DNA of 64,000 nucleotides. It comes from an uncultured Gellertiella sp. Lineage in GTDB: Bacteria; Pseudomonadota; Alphaproteobacteria; Rhizobiales; Rhizobiaceae. Below the pieces are notes generated by a model that ran no database searches, was not told the origin of the DNA, and worked only from the letters and a program-made list of their open reading frames with translations. A program made the position numbers and the translations under genes. Each line of letters opens with the position of its first letter. Position 1 is the stretch's first letter. This document shows, in pieces, positions 1 through 8,494 of this stretch. The stretch spans positions 3,378,001 through 3,442,000 of the forward strand of contig NZ_OY735139.1 in assembly GCF_963457605.1 (NCBI RefSeq), read 5' to 3'.

Positions 1-880
1 GGCGGCGACGGCGATGACAGTCTCGAAGGCTGGAGCGGGAACGACGTGCTGTACGGTGGCGACGGCGATGACTTCCTGTCGGGTGCGGAAGGAGAAAATA
101 CCCTCTATGGTGGTTCTGGCAATGATGTGCTTGAGGGAGACGGGGGCAACAATACGCTTTATGGCGGCACGGGGAATGACTTCCTTTATGGAGGCAGCGG
201 CGGCCACAACACCATGTATGGCGGCGCAGGCGACGATGTTTACGTCCTCTATAACGAGCATGATACAGTGGATGAAGCGCGCGGCGACGGCATCGATACA
301 GTTTTAGCTTTCGCCAATTATACCCTCGGCAAAAATGTCGAAAACCTTGACCTTGCGGCCGGTGATAACGGAGTCGGTGTTGGCAATGAGCTCGCCAATA
401 CCATAACCGGCTATGGACAGCACACCAGTCTCTATGGCCTCGCGGGCAATGATCATCTCTACGGCGGTTACGCGGGCAGTGATCCTCTCTTTGACGGTCA
501 TTACGACCATTACGACGAATTGTTCGACGGTGGCGAAGGCGATGACGACATGCATGGCGGTGGTGGCAACGACACCTATGTGGTGGATTCCATCCATGAT
601 GTGGTCGACGAAAAGCCTGACGAGGGCAGCGACACGGTCCGGACCATGCTCGACAATTATGCTCTCGGCAGCAATATCGAGAATCTGGAACTGACCGGCA
701 CGGACAATCTCTCGGGCTACGGCAATGAACTCGACAATCACCTTGCCGGCAATTCGGGTGACAACTACCTTTATGGCTGGGTCGGCAATGATGTGCTCGA
801 CGGTGGCGCGGGGGCGGATCATCTGTTCGGTGGCAAGGGCGACGACACCTATGTTGTTGATTCCGCGGGCGATGTGGTTA
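1..880 (+). pseudogene. RTX calcium-binding protein, fragment A (5' end outside window, 3' end cut by IS)
   Basis: The reading frame is open from base 1, so the gene starts upstream of the window. The translation is a run of RTX nonapeptides (GGxGxDxLx type) alternating with linkers such as DDTYVVDS and ENLELTGTDNLSG, the same architecture as the intact genes downstream. RTX nonapeptides bind calcium outside the cell and fold into a beta-roll; such proteins are normally exported by a type I system. The frame is ordinary RTX up to the residues DVV near 879, where the terminal repeat of an IS3-family element begins. The next RTX sequence resumes only at about 2385, and roughly one linker of some 30 residues is missing between the two parts, so sequence was lost as well as interrupted. 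No C-terminal secretion domain remains, so the gene is very probably dead. Confidence 0.88.
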
Positions 881-940
881 GAGGTGGCTCGGTTTGTCTG
901 AACAGTTCCGGGTGTCTCGCTAAGTGGATTTCCGCCTCGA

Positions 941-1771
941 TTATGCTGCCACCATCATCGGTGGCAGCGCGTTGAAGTAGGACTGATCCGGCGTCTTCCG
1001 GTCAAGCGATGAATGTGGGCGTCGGCTGTTGTAGAAGGCCAGATATCGGCCGATGCCAGCGCGGGCCTCGGGCACTGTCTTGTAAGCGTGGAGATAAACC
1101 TCCTCATATTTGATTGACCGCCAGAGCCGCTCGACGAAGACATTGTCGCGCCATGCGCCTTTACCGTCCATCGAGATGGAGACTTCCGCCTTCTTTAGCA
1201 CATCAGTAAAGTCGATAGACGTGAACTGCGATCCCTGGTCGGTATTGAAGATGTCGGGTTTGCCATGTCTCGCAAGCGCGTCCTCGACCGCTGCGATGCA
1301 GAAGGCTGTCTCCATCGTGATCGACAGCCGCCATGAGAGCACGCGGCGACTGAACCAGTCCACCACGGCACAGAGATAGACGAAGCCCCGCGCCATCGGA
1401 ATATATGTGATATCCATCGCCCAGACCTGGTTGGACCGGGTGACCGCCAGCTTGCGCAGGAGATAAGGATAGACCTTGTGACCGGGTGCCGGTTTCGAGG
1501 TGTTCGGGCGGCGATAGATCGCCTCGATGCCCATCTTCTTCATCAGCGTGGCGACGTGCAGCCGCCCAGTCTCCAGCCCTTCTCCCCTCAAAAGCCCTTG
1601 CAACATCCGACTTCCGGCAAACGGGTAATCGAGATGCAGTTCGTCTATCCGCCGCATCAGGACCAGATCGCCGTCGGGCACTGGACGTGGAGAATAGTAG
1701 ATACTGCCACTGCTGAAGCCGAGAAGTTTCGCCTGGCGCACGACGGAAAGTTTGTGCTTGCGGTCGATCAT
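941..1771 (-). CDS. IS3-family transposase OrfB (integrase catalytic domain)
   Basis: The 276-residue product has an N-terminal HTH_21-like region (ELHLDYPFAGSRML) followed by an rve/DDE integrase core. The catalytic acidic residues are visible in MDITYIPMARG, NTDQGSQFTS and ERLWRSIKYEEVY. OrfB normally acts as an OrfAB fusion made by a -1 ribosomal frameshift. Here the OrfB ATG overlaps the OrfA TGA in an ATGA arrangement beside the A-rich stretch GGAAAGAAATGA at about 1768-1779, which could serve as the slippage region. The frame appears intact, so the element may still be able to move. Confidence 0.9.
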   Translation of the reverse strand: MIDRKHKLSVVRQAKLLGFSSGSIYYSPRPVPDGDLVLMRRIDELHLDYPFAGSRMLQGLLRGEGLETGRLHVATLMKKMGIEAIYRRPNTSKPAPGHKVYPYLLRKLAVTRSNQVWAMDITYIPMARGFVYLCAVVDWFSRRVLSWRLSITMETAFCIAAVEDALARHGKPDIFNTDQGSQFTSIDFTDVLKKAEVSISMDGKGAWRDNVFVERLWRSIKYEEVYLHAYKTVPEARAGIGRYLAFYNSRRPHSSLDRKTPDQSYFNALPPMMVAA

Positions 1772-2079
1772 TTCTTTCCGCCCAGCAATCCCGCCTTGCC
1801 GAGCGCACCGGATAAAAAATCGTTCTCCAGCGTCAACTCCCCGATCTTGGCATGCAGCGTTTTGACATCAACGGTTGGACCCGCCGGTTCCGCCTTGGCT
1901 TCATCGCCGAAAACCCCCGTCGCCCCCTCAAGGAGCTGGTCTTTCCATTGCTTGATCTGGTTGGCGTGCACGTCGAACTGTTGGGATAACTCAACCAGCG
2001 TCTGTTCGCCTCTGATGGCGGCAAGCGCCACCTTCGCCTTGAAAGCCGGTGTGTGGTTCCGGCGCGGTCGTCTTGTCAT
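1768..2079 (-). CDS. IS3-family transposase OrfA (helix-turn-helix)
   Basis: This 103-residue protein begins MTRRPRRNHTPAFKAKVALA and carries the HTH of IS3-type OrfA (TLVELSQQFDVHANQIKQWKDQLL), followed by a coiled-coil region (VKTLHAKIGELTLENDFL) used for multimerisation. It binds the element's terminal repeats. I chose the ATG at 2079 because AGGAGAGATC lies directly upstream; a longer frame from 2100 has no better signal. Its stop overlaps the start of OrfB, as is usual for this family. Confidence 0.88.
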   Translation of the reverse strand: MTRRPRRNHTPAFKAKVALAAIRGEQTLVELSQQFDVHANQIKQWKDQLLEGATGVFGDEAKAEPAGPTVDVKTLHAKIGELTLENDFLSGALGKAGLLGGKK

Positions 2080-2162
2080 GATCTCTCCTGTTCCCGGCAT
2101 CTAAGCCGAAGTCAGGCAGAAATTCCACTTATCCCGATTGTTCAAATTTCCCGAGCCACCTC

Positions 2163-2384
2163 TGTCTACAGCATCATGCTGACATGCCGGGCTTGCGGCG
2201 CCGAACCTTTGGCCTACTTGCGCCACGTTCTCAGCGAACTCCCGCAGCGCGACGACAACGCCGACATCTCTGATCTGCTGCCCTTCAACTTTCCCAAAGC
2301 CGCAGCCGCCTGATCAACCGTCCATTCGAATGCGCCGGATCGAAATCATCGCCCCCGTCAATGTGTGTCGAAATAAGCGCTTAC
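2163..2384 (+). mobile_element. IS66-family remnant: 3' end of tnpC and right inverted repeat
   Basis: The frame ending at 2313 reads SVYSIMLTCRACGAEPLAYL, then a segment with SELPQRDD and DLLPFNF, and then stop. This is the characteristic C-terminus of IS66 TnpC transposases. About 70 bp further, GCGCTTAC (2377-2384) is the complement of the conserved GTAAGCGC tip of IS66 elements, so the right end is present. The rest of the IS66 element, including tnpA, tnpB and most of tnpC, is gone; the IS3 element abuts the truncated tnpC. Only about 50 codons remain and no function is expected. Confidence 0.8.
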
Positions 2385-2714
2385 TCTTTAGCGACAACAC
2401 GGGCCTAAAGAACCACGTCGGAACAGGCAACGCGCTTGCCAACTTCCTCTACGGAGGCGGCGGTGATGACAAGCTGTTTGGCGGTGCAAATCAGGATTTT
2501 CTGCAAGGCAACGCGGGCAACGATACGCTGGATGGTGGTACCGGTGCGGATTCCATGTACGGCGGCAAGGGCAATGACACCTATATCGTTGATGATAGCG
2601 CAGACACGGTGGATGAGACCGGGGGCGATGGCATCGACACGGTGATATCCTCACGCTCCCATACGCTGGAAGCGGGTGTCGAAAACCTGGTGCTGACTGG
2701 TACGGAAACAATTA
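2385..2714 (+). pseudogene. RTX calcium-binding protein, fragment B
   Basis: Directly after the IS66 tip the translation returns to RTX sequence: TGLKNHVGTGNALANFLYGG, three to four nonapeptides, [18 protein letters not shown] and VENLVLTGTETI. This is one complete module of the type seen downstream. It stops at the TA (2713-2714) used by the IS630-family element. Joining across that element gives only RVN and a stop (6271-6281), so the RTX frame was already broken there or the right flank was rearranged. It probably belonged to the same gene as fragment A. Confidence 0.8.
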
Positions 2715-3815
2715 AAGCACGTCGTCATTTATCTGATTCGGCTTCCCAAATCGGCGTGATCGTGATTCCCTTCTTTTGGAAGGGAGAAAGTCATGGGTAA
2801 ATCGCATCCTGTTGAACTCCGGGAGCGGGTGATCGCTTTTGTCGAAGAGGGTCGGTCTCACCGGGAAGCGGCCCGGCATTTTCGGGTTTCGCCGCGCTTC
2901 GTGAACAACCTTGTGATCCTGAAGCGCGAGACGGCATCGCTCTCGCCACGACGCCAGGGGCATGTCGGTGGCGGGAAGCTCGCGGATCATCACGCCTTCG
3001 TGGCGGCGCGCATGGCTGAAAACGGCGACCTGACGCTCGACGCGCTTTGCCTCGATCTTGCCGGACGCGGCGTCGTCGTCCATCGTTCCAGCGTTGGAAA
3101 GCTTCTCCACCGGCTCGGCCTCAGCCATAAAAAAAACTCTGCGGGCAAGCGAGCAGCATCGAACGGAGGTCGCAAGGGCGCGTGACCTGTGGACGCAACG
3201 CCGCAAGCCCTTCCTCGACAAGGCATTGGCACGGCTCATCTTCATCGACGAGACATCGACCAACACGAAGCTGACCAAGCGCTCCGGCTGGTCACCGCGC
3301 GGCCAGCGCTACCGCACCCATGCCCCCTTCGGTGCCTGGAAATCCCAGACCTTCATCGCCGGCTTGCGATGTCATGGAATGGTAGCTCCATGGATCATCG
3401 ACAGGCCGATGAACCGGCGCATCTTCGAGGCCTGGATCGAAACTCAACTCGTCCCGACACTCGCCAAGGGCGATGTTGTCATCCTCGACAACGTCGCCTT
3501 CCACAAAAGTCCCCGCGCCGAGCAACTCGTCAGGCAAAAGGGAGCTTGGCTGCTCTTCCTCCCACCTTACAGCCCGGACCTCAATCCCATCGAAATGGCG
3601 TTCTCCAAACTCAAGACCTTGCTGCGAAAACGCGCCGCACGAACCTTCGATGCCCTCTCAACAGCCCTCGGCGAAATATGCGATCTCTTCTCCGTCCAGG
3701 AATGTTGATTTCCACGCAGAACTGAGCCGGTTAGGCGCATAATTTCCATTGAGAACTGAGCCATGTGAACCTTCCCCCCAACGCGGTGAGCGACGGGGGC
3801 AACGGAGTGATCCAC

Positions 3816-5348
3816 ATGGGACTTTTAAACATTATTCGTCGGATGGCGCTTCGCGAGAAGCAGTCGATCCGCGAGATCAGCCGGCGCACTGGGCTGTCGC
3901 GTAACACGATCGCGAAGTATTTGAGCGCCGGCACGATCGAGCCGACGTTCACGGTACCGGAACGACGGAGCAAGCTTGATCCTTTTGCCGACAAACTGGC
4001 TGGCTGGCTGAAGACCGAGGCCGGGAAGTCGCGCAAGCAGCGCCGAACGCTGAAGCAGGTTCATGCCGATCTGGTGGCTCTCGGCTTTACCGGCTCCTAT
4101 GGTCGGGTCGCCGCCTTCGCCCGTGAGTGGCGAGTTGATCGGCAACGTGAGCAGCAGACGACGGGCCGTGGCATATTCGTTCCGCTGTCATTCCGCCCAG
4201 GCGAAGCATTCCAATTCGATTGGAGTGAAGATTATGCCGTGATCGGCGGCGAGCGCACGAAGCTTCAGGTCGCACATATCAAGCTATCGCACAGTCGGGC
4301 TTTTCTGGTCAGGGCATACCTGCTGCAAACGCACGAGATGCTCTTCGATGCCCATTGGCACGGATTCCGCGTGTTCGGCGGTGTGCCATCGCGGGGAATC
4401 TATGACAACATGAAGACGGCGGTCGATCGCGTCGGCCGCGGCAAGGAGCGACAGGTCAATATCCGTTTCCTCGCGATGACGAACCATTACGTCTTCGCGC
4501 CTGAGTTCTGCAATCCCGCTGCGGGCTGGGAGAAGGGGCAGGTCGAGAAGAACGTCCAGGATGCCCGACCACGCCTGTGGCAACAGATGCCAAGCTTCCC
4601 TGATCTGGCAGCGCTGAACGCCTGGCTGGAACAGCATTGCCAGGATCTGTGGCGCGAGACTGCACACAACACATTACCCGGTTCGATCGCCGACGTCTGG
4701 GTCGCAGAACAGGCCGCGTTGATGGCACTGCCTCCCGCTTTTGACGGCTTCGTCGAGCAAAGCAAGCGCGTCTCGCCCACCTGCCTGATCACCTTCGAGC
4801 GGAACCGTTACAGCGTGCCTGCGTCGTTTGCGAACCGGCCCGTAAGCCTGCGGGTCTATCCCGACCGACTGGTCGTTGCGGCCGAGGGCAATATCCTATG
4901 CGAACATGTGCGGATCATTGAGCGCAGCCACGACAAACCGCCACGAACGATTTACGACTGGCGGCATTACCTTGCGGTCATCCAGCGCAAGCCCGGCGCT
5001 TTACGCAATGGCGCACCGTTTGTGGAATTGCCGACTGCCTTCAGGCAGTTGCAAGACCAGATGCTTCGCCGCCCCGGCGGTGATCGTGAGATGGCCGACA
5101 TCCTTGCCCTCGTCCTTCAGCATGACGAACAGGTCGTACTCAGGGCTGTGGAACTGGCCTTGGATGCCGGCGTGGCAACGAAAACGCATGTGCTGAACCT
5201 GCTGCACCGGCTGATCGACGGCAAGACGACCGACGGTCCCGACATCGATACGCCACAGGCGCTGGCTTTGCTGCGTGAACCCAAAGCCAATGTCGAACGC
5301 TATGATGGCCTACGCGCCCGGATCGCAGGAGGTCGCCATGCGTCATGA
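3816..5348 (+). CDS. istA: IS21-family transposase IstA
   Basis: The 510-residue protein has an N-terminal HTH ([20 protein letters not shown]) and an rve integrase core with candidate DDE residues in [18 protein letters not shown] and [10 protein letters not shown], followed by the C-terminal Mu-like region. IstA cuts and joins the IS ends. I chose ATG 3816, which follows GGAGTGATCCAC; a GTG at 3765 in the same frame would add 17 residues lying near the inner terminal repeat. The 3' end overlaps istB by 11 bp, so the two are translationally coupled. Confidence 0.93.
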   Translation: MGLLNIIRRMALREKQSIREISRRTGLSRNTIAKYLSAGTIEPTFTVPERRSKLDPFADKLAGWLKTEAGKSRKQRRTLKQVHADLVALGFTGSYGRVAAFAREWRVDRQREQQTTGRGIFVPLSFRPGEAFQFDWSEDYAVIGGERTKLQVAHIKLSHSRAFLVRAYLLQTHEMLFDAHWHGFRVFGGVPSRGIYDNMKTAVDRVGRGKERQVNIRFLAMTNHYVFAPEFCNPAAGWEKGQVEKNVQDARPRLWQQMPSFPDLAALNAWLEQHCQDLWRETAHNTLPGSIADVWVAEQAALMALPPAFDGFVEQSKRVSPTCLITFERNRYSVPASFANRPVSLRVYPDRLVVAAEGNILCEHVRIIERSHDKPPRTIYDWRHYLAVIQRKPGALRNGAPFVELPTAFRQLQDQMLRRPGGDREMADILALVLQHDEQVVLRAVELALDAGVATKTHVLNLLHRLIDGKTTDGPDIDTPQALALLREPKANVERYDGLRARIAGGRHAS

Positions 5349-6132
5349 TCCCGCCAGCGCCGCCGTCGTCATCATGCTGCGGAGCCTGAAGATGTATGGC
5401 ATGGCCCAAGCCGTCACGGATCTGATCGAGCAAGGTGCTCCGGCTTTTGATGCGGCCGTGCCCATCCTGTCCCAGTTGCTGAAGGCCGAATTGGCCGAGC
5501 GCGAGGTACGCTCTATTGCCTACCACATGAAGGCTGCCCGCTTTCCTGCGTACAAAGACATCTCCGGCTTCGACTTCACCGCCAGCGAGATCAACGAGGC
5601 CACCGTGCGCCAACTGTACCGATGCGAGTTCATGGATGGGGCGCAGAACGTTGTCCTTATCGGTGGCCCTGGCACTGGCAAAACGCATGTCGCGACCGCT
5701 CTCGGAATCCAGGCCATCGAGCATCATCGCCGAAAGGTCCGCTTCTTCTCGACCATCGAACTGGTCAATGCTCTCGAACAGGAGAAGGCCAAAGGCAAGG
5801 CAGGCCAGATCGCCGAGACGCTGGTTCGCCTCGATCTGCTGATCCTGGACGAACTGGGATATCTTCCCTTCAGCGCGTCCGGCGGAGCGCTGCTCTTCCA
5901 CCTGTTGAGCAAGCTCTACGAGCGGACCAGCGTGGTGATCACCACCAACCTCAGCTTCAGCGAATGGGCAACCGTCTTCGGCGACGCCAAGATGACGACC
6001 GCCCTGCTCGATCGTTTGACCCATCGTTGCCATATCCTGGAAACCGGGAACGACAGCTTCCGCTTTAAAGCCAGCTCGGCTGCCGCAGCACACAAGAGAG
6101 GAGAAAAAGCCAATCCCTTGACCAAACCCTGA
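5338..6132 (+). CDS. istB: IS21-family helper ATPase IstB
   Basis: This is a 264-residue DnaA/DnaC-like AAA+ ATPase. It has Walker A GGPGTGKT, Walker [10 protein letters not shown] and sensor-type [12 protein letters not shown]. IstB assembles on target DNA and activates the IstA transposase. The start at 5338 is preceded by a strong GGAGGT at the usual distance; the frame is open further upstream inside istA but has no comparable signal. Length and sequence order are normal for the family. Confidence 0.93.
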   Translation: MRHDPASAAVVIMLRSLKMYGMAQAVTDLIEQGAPAFDAAVPILSQLLKAELAEREVRSIAYHMKAARFPAYKDISGFDFTASEINEATVRQLYRCEFMDGAQNVVLIGGPGTGKTHVATALGIQAIEHHRRKVRFFSTIELVNALEQEKAKGKAGQIAETLVRLDLLILDELGYLPFSASGGALLFHLLSKLYERTSVVITTNLSFSEWATVFGDAKMTTALLDRLTHRCHILETGNDSFRFKASSAAAAHKRGEKANPLTKP

Positions 6133-6270
6133 TCAGAAAACCATACTCAGAGGTGGCTCATTTCTCGGTGGAAAAACCGGCTCAGTTCCGCGTGAAAACC
6201 AACAGTCCAGGAATGCAGAAACTACTTCAAAGCCGCAGGTTATGAGGCTAATTAATGGAGACATGCTTTA

Positions 6271-6432
6271 GAGTGAATTAATGGCTTTCCCATCGCACAC
6301 AAACCACGGCTGTGGTCTCGCCCGATGGCCAGGTTCAATTGAACACATCAACCAGCCCCGGTTGGCGCGTCTTGCGTGTCGCAGAATGCGGATGCGAATT
6401 TCAACCGGGGCAGAGATCAGGGAGATCCGGTC
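6271..6432. other. Short non-coding flank between IS630 and the first intact RTX gene
   Basis: Only three codons follow the IS630 target before a stop (6279-6281). The remaining 150 bp hold no RTX sequence, although the broken gene should continue here. No C-terminal secretion domain of the broken gene is found anywhere to the right. GGGAGA at about 6419-6424 is the ribosome binding site of the next gene. Confidence 0.5.
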
Positions 6433-7929
6433 ATGGACTATCTCATCAGGCCAGACACAGCTGACATTCTCAGGGGCAAGGCGGTTCCCGGTTATATCTA
6501 CGGCTATGGCAATGGCTCCGACATCGTTGACCACCCTGGCATTTTCTATGACCATATCTATTGTGTTGAAAATAACGCGGATGAGGTCGTCGAGGCAAAG
6601 GATGGCGGACGTGAAGTGGTCCTCAGCTATGTGGACGGATACGTCCTTCCCGACAATGTCGAGGATCTGGTCCTGGTAGGCGCTTTCACCGATCCGAGTA
6701 TAACTAGTCGCGGCATTTCCAACTTCAGCGCCTATGGCAATGGGCTCAACAACGCTATTTGGGGCAATGACGGCGACAATATTGTCTATGGCGGTGGCGG
6801 CAATGACATCATTGGTGGCTATGGCGGCAATGACACGCTCTATGGTGGCGACGGTGATGATGCCCTTTCAGGTGATGATACGGATGGTAGCCCGAAGGGC
6901 GACGACATTCTCTATGGCGGCGCGGGCAATGACAACCTTTACGGCGATGGCGGCAATGACAAGCTGTATGGCGGCACCGGCAACGATAGGCTGATGACCG
7001 ACACCGGCAAGGGCAATGATCTGCTCGACGGGGGCACCGGTGCCGATTTTATGGCGGGCGGCGCAGGTGACGATACCTATATTGTCGACAATGCAGGCGA
7101 CGTGGTCGAGGAGGTAAACTGGTACTTCCAGGGCGGGAAGTCCTATTACCTCGGCACCGACACGGTAAAATCGTCGCTGGCTGCCTACACGCTGACCGGA
7201 GGCGTCGAGAACCTGATCCTGACCGGCACCGCCATCGAGGGCACCGGCAATGACGGTGACAATATCCTCACCGGCAATGCCGAAAACAACCGGCTCTATG
7301 GCGGCGACGGCAACGATACGCTCGACGGTGGCGCGGGTGCCGATCATATGGAGGGCGGCAAAGGCGATGACATCTATATTGTGGATGGCCCCGACGATGT
7401 GGTGACGGAGAACGCGGGCGAAGGCACGGACACGGTCAGGACCTCGCTGGAGTCCTACACTCTCGCCAAGAATGTCGAAAACCTCGAACTGTTGGGCAGC
7501 TTTAACCTGCAGGGCCATGGCAATGCGCTCAACAACCACATCCTCGGCAATTCGGGCGACAACTACCTCTATGGCGGGCTTGGCAATGACACGCTGACGG
7601 GCGGGGCGGGCAGGGACACATTCGTCTTTTCGACCAAGCTCAATGCCGCGACCAATGTCGATCACATCACCGATTTCAGCGTGGTGGATGATACGATCCT
7701 GCTCGATCATCACATCTTCACCAAGCTTGGCGTGGGCGCACTGGCCACCAAGGCCTTCACCTCCAACACATCAGGCCACGCCACCCATGCGACGGACCGG
7801 ATCATCTACGATACCAAAAGTGGCAAGCTCTGGTACGACGACGACGGCACCGGCCACCACGCCGCGACGCTGATCGCCATCATCGACACCCACGCCAAGC
7901 TGACGGCGGCGGATTTCGCGGTGTTTTAG
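6433..7929 (+). CDS. RTX calcium-binding protein, 498 aa, type I secretion substrate
   Basis: This is a secreted, acidic, glycine/aspartate-rich protein with no recognisable enzymatic or adhesive domain. Residues 1 to about 95 are a divergent non-repeat head (MDYLIRPDTADILRGKAVPG). About four RTX modules follow, and residues about 387-498 form the C-terminal domain: TFVFSTKLNAATNVDHITDF, a DRIIYD...GKLWYDDDGTG segment and the terminal DFAVF. That domain is shared by all six intact paralogues here and is the likely type I secretion signal. I chose ATG 6433, preceded by GGGAGA; a GTG at 6376 in frame would add 19 residues without a good site. An intrinsic terminator follows 205 bp after the stop. 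The export genes are not in the window. Confidence 0.9.
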   Translation: MDYLIRPDTADILRGKAVPGYIYGYGNGSDIVDHPGIFYDHIYCVENNADEVVEAKDGGREVVLSYVDGYVLPDNVEDLVLVGAFTDPSITSRGISNFSAYGNGLNNAIWGNDGDNIVYGGGGNDIIGGYGGNDTLYGGDGDDALSGDDTDGSPKGDDILYGGAGNDNLYGDGGNDKLYGGTGNDRLMTDTGKGNDLLDGGTGADFMAGGAGDDTYIVDNAGDVVEEVNWYFQGGKSYYLGTDTVKSSLAAYTLTGGVENLILTGTAIEGTGNDGDNILTGNAENNRLYGGDGNDTLDGGAGADHMEGGKGDDIYIVDGPDDVVTENAGEGTDTVRTSLESYTLAKNVENLELLGSFNLQGHGNALNNHILGNSGDNYLYGGLGNDTLTGGAGRDTFVFSTKLNAATNVDHITDFSVVDDTILLDHHIFTKLGVGALATKAFTSNTSGHATHATDRIIYDTKSGKLWYDDDGTGHHAATLIAIIDTHAKLTAADFAVF

Positions 7930-8134
7930 AGCCGGTCGCGCGAAAGCCTCAGATCCGTGTGGCGGCGCGAACAGGTTTGCGCGATAAAGAGGTGCTTAAA
8001 AACAAAGACTTAAAGCGTTGGGCGTGACCCTGAAAGATCGCGACACGCTTCAGGACAGGGGCGGTGGGTTCCACGGGAAGTTGACGGACTCCAGCCTCCC
8101 GGCATTCTCCCGCCGCCGCAGGACGTGGCAATCA

Positions 8135-8162
8135 GGCCCGGGCCAAAAGCCCGGGCCTTTTT
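8135..8162 (+). terminator. Strong intrinsic terminator after the 498-aa RTX gene
   Basis: A perfect 9-bp GC stem (GGCCCGGGC / GCCCGGGCC) with a 5-nt CAAAA loop is followed directly by TTTTTG. It lies 205 bp past the stop codon at 7929. A close copy occurs after the next RTX gene at 11700. Confidence 0.88.
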
Positions 8163-8304
8163 GTCTTGGCGGGAGGCTGGATAAAATATCAGAAATACCT
8201 TATCAAGAAGGCGCGCATGCTTCGGCGGGCGCAGATTTGCAGCAGGTTTTTTTTAGACAGGGCATTTCAGGCGAGCCTGGCGGATCCAGCCTTTCCTTGC
8301 GGAC

Positions 8305-8420
8305 AAGGGCAAGGAGGCCAAGGAGGCAAGGAGGCAAGGAGCCAAGGGGACAATGGGACCAGCGGGATCAACCGGATCAAAGCGATCACAGGGACCAAAG
8401 CGATCAACGGGACCAAAGAT
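8305..8420. repeat. Degenerate purine-rich and 9-nt tandem repeats in an RTX leader
   Basis: From about 8305 the sequence repeats AAGGAGGC-like units. From about 8346 to 8420 it becomes a 9-nt period of GGGATCAAC / GCGATCAAA / GGGACCAAA variants, about eight units. The stretch sits between the terminator and the start of the 1054-aa RTX gene. Short open frames cross it, but none has a good start or known product. Confidence 0.6.
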
Positions 8421-8494
8421 ATCGGCCACCTGAAATCTGTCCATTTTTTTGACCGGGCCGGCGGGGAGCCGTGCCCCTTTTTCAGGATTTTATC

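Larger units (their letters stand above)
881..2162 (-). mobile_element. IS3-family insertion sequence, about 1.28 kb
   Basis: The element is bounded by a perfect 12-bp inverted repeat (GAGGTGGCTCGG at 881-892, its complement at about 2151-2162), with weaker similarity continuing inward. It holds the two overlapping frames typical of IS3 (orfA 2079-1768 and orfB 1771-941, both on the minus strand). It lies between an RTX reading frame on the left and the 3' end of an IS66 tnpC gene on the right. The flanks (GTTA and TGTC) are not a direct repeat, so the insertion was followed by a deletion or recombination at one edge. Confidence 0.85.
3703..6204 (+). mobile_element. IS21-family insertion sequence, complete, about 2.5 kb
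   Basis: The terminal inverted repeats of about 28 bp begin TGTTGATTTCCACGCAGAAC on the left and TGTTGGTTTTCACGCGGAAC on the right (read inward), both ending GAGCCGG. A second internal copy-like stretch (TTTCCATTGAGAACTGAGCC) follows the left end, as in many IS21 elements with multiple terminal repeats. A 9-bp direct repeat, GTCCAGGAA, flanks the element (3694-3702 and 6205-6213). It carries intact istA and istB and is likely still mobile. Confidence 0.92.
2793..6255 (+). pseudogene. IS630-family transposase, two-frame gene split by IS21
   Basis: The first part (2793-3185) has the N-terminal HTH (LRERVIAFVEEGRSHREAAR). The second part in another frame (about 3131-3702) carries the DDE core: IFIDETSTNT, VILDNVAFHK and LNPIEMAFSKLK. 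The frames change at a run of eight A (about 3129-3136), a plausible site for programmed frameshifting or transcriptional slippage, known in several IS630 members; a sequencing or natural indel is the alternative. The IS21 element interrupts the last codons after SVQE. After removing it the frame continues C-RNYFKAAGYEAN and stops at 6255. The ribosome binding site is AGGGAGAAAGTC before the ATG at 2793. The gene is inactive in its present state. Confidence 0.82.
2715..6268 (+). mobile_element. IS630-family insertion sequence, interrupted by an IS21 element
   Basis: The outer ends form an imperfect inverted repeat: left AAGCACGTCGTCATTTAT, right AAGCATGTCTCCATTAAT on the opposite strand. The element is flanked by TA on both sides (2713-2714 and 6269-6270), matching the TA target duplication of IS630/Tc1 elements. 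Removing the IS21 element and one 9-bp target copy leaves about 1.04 kb, a normal IS630 length. The insertion went into an RTX reading frame. Confidence 0.83.
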
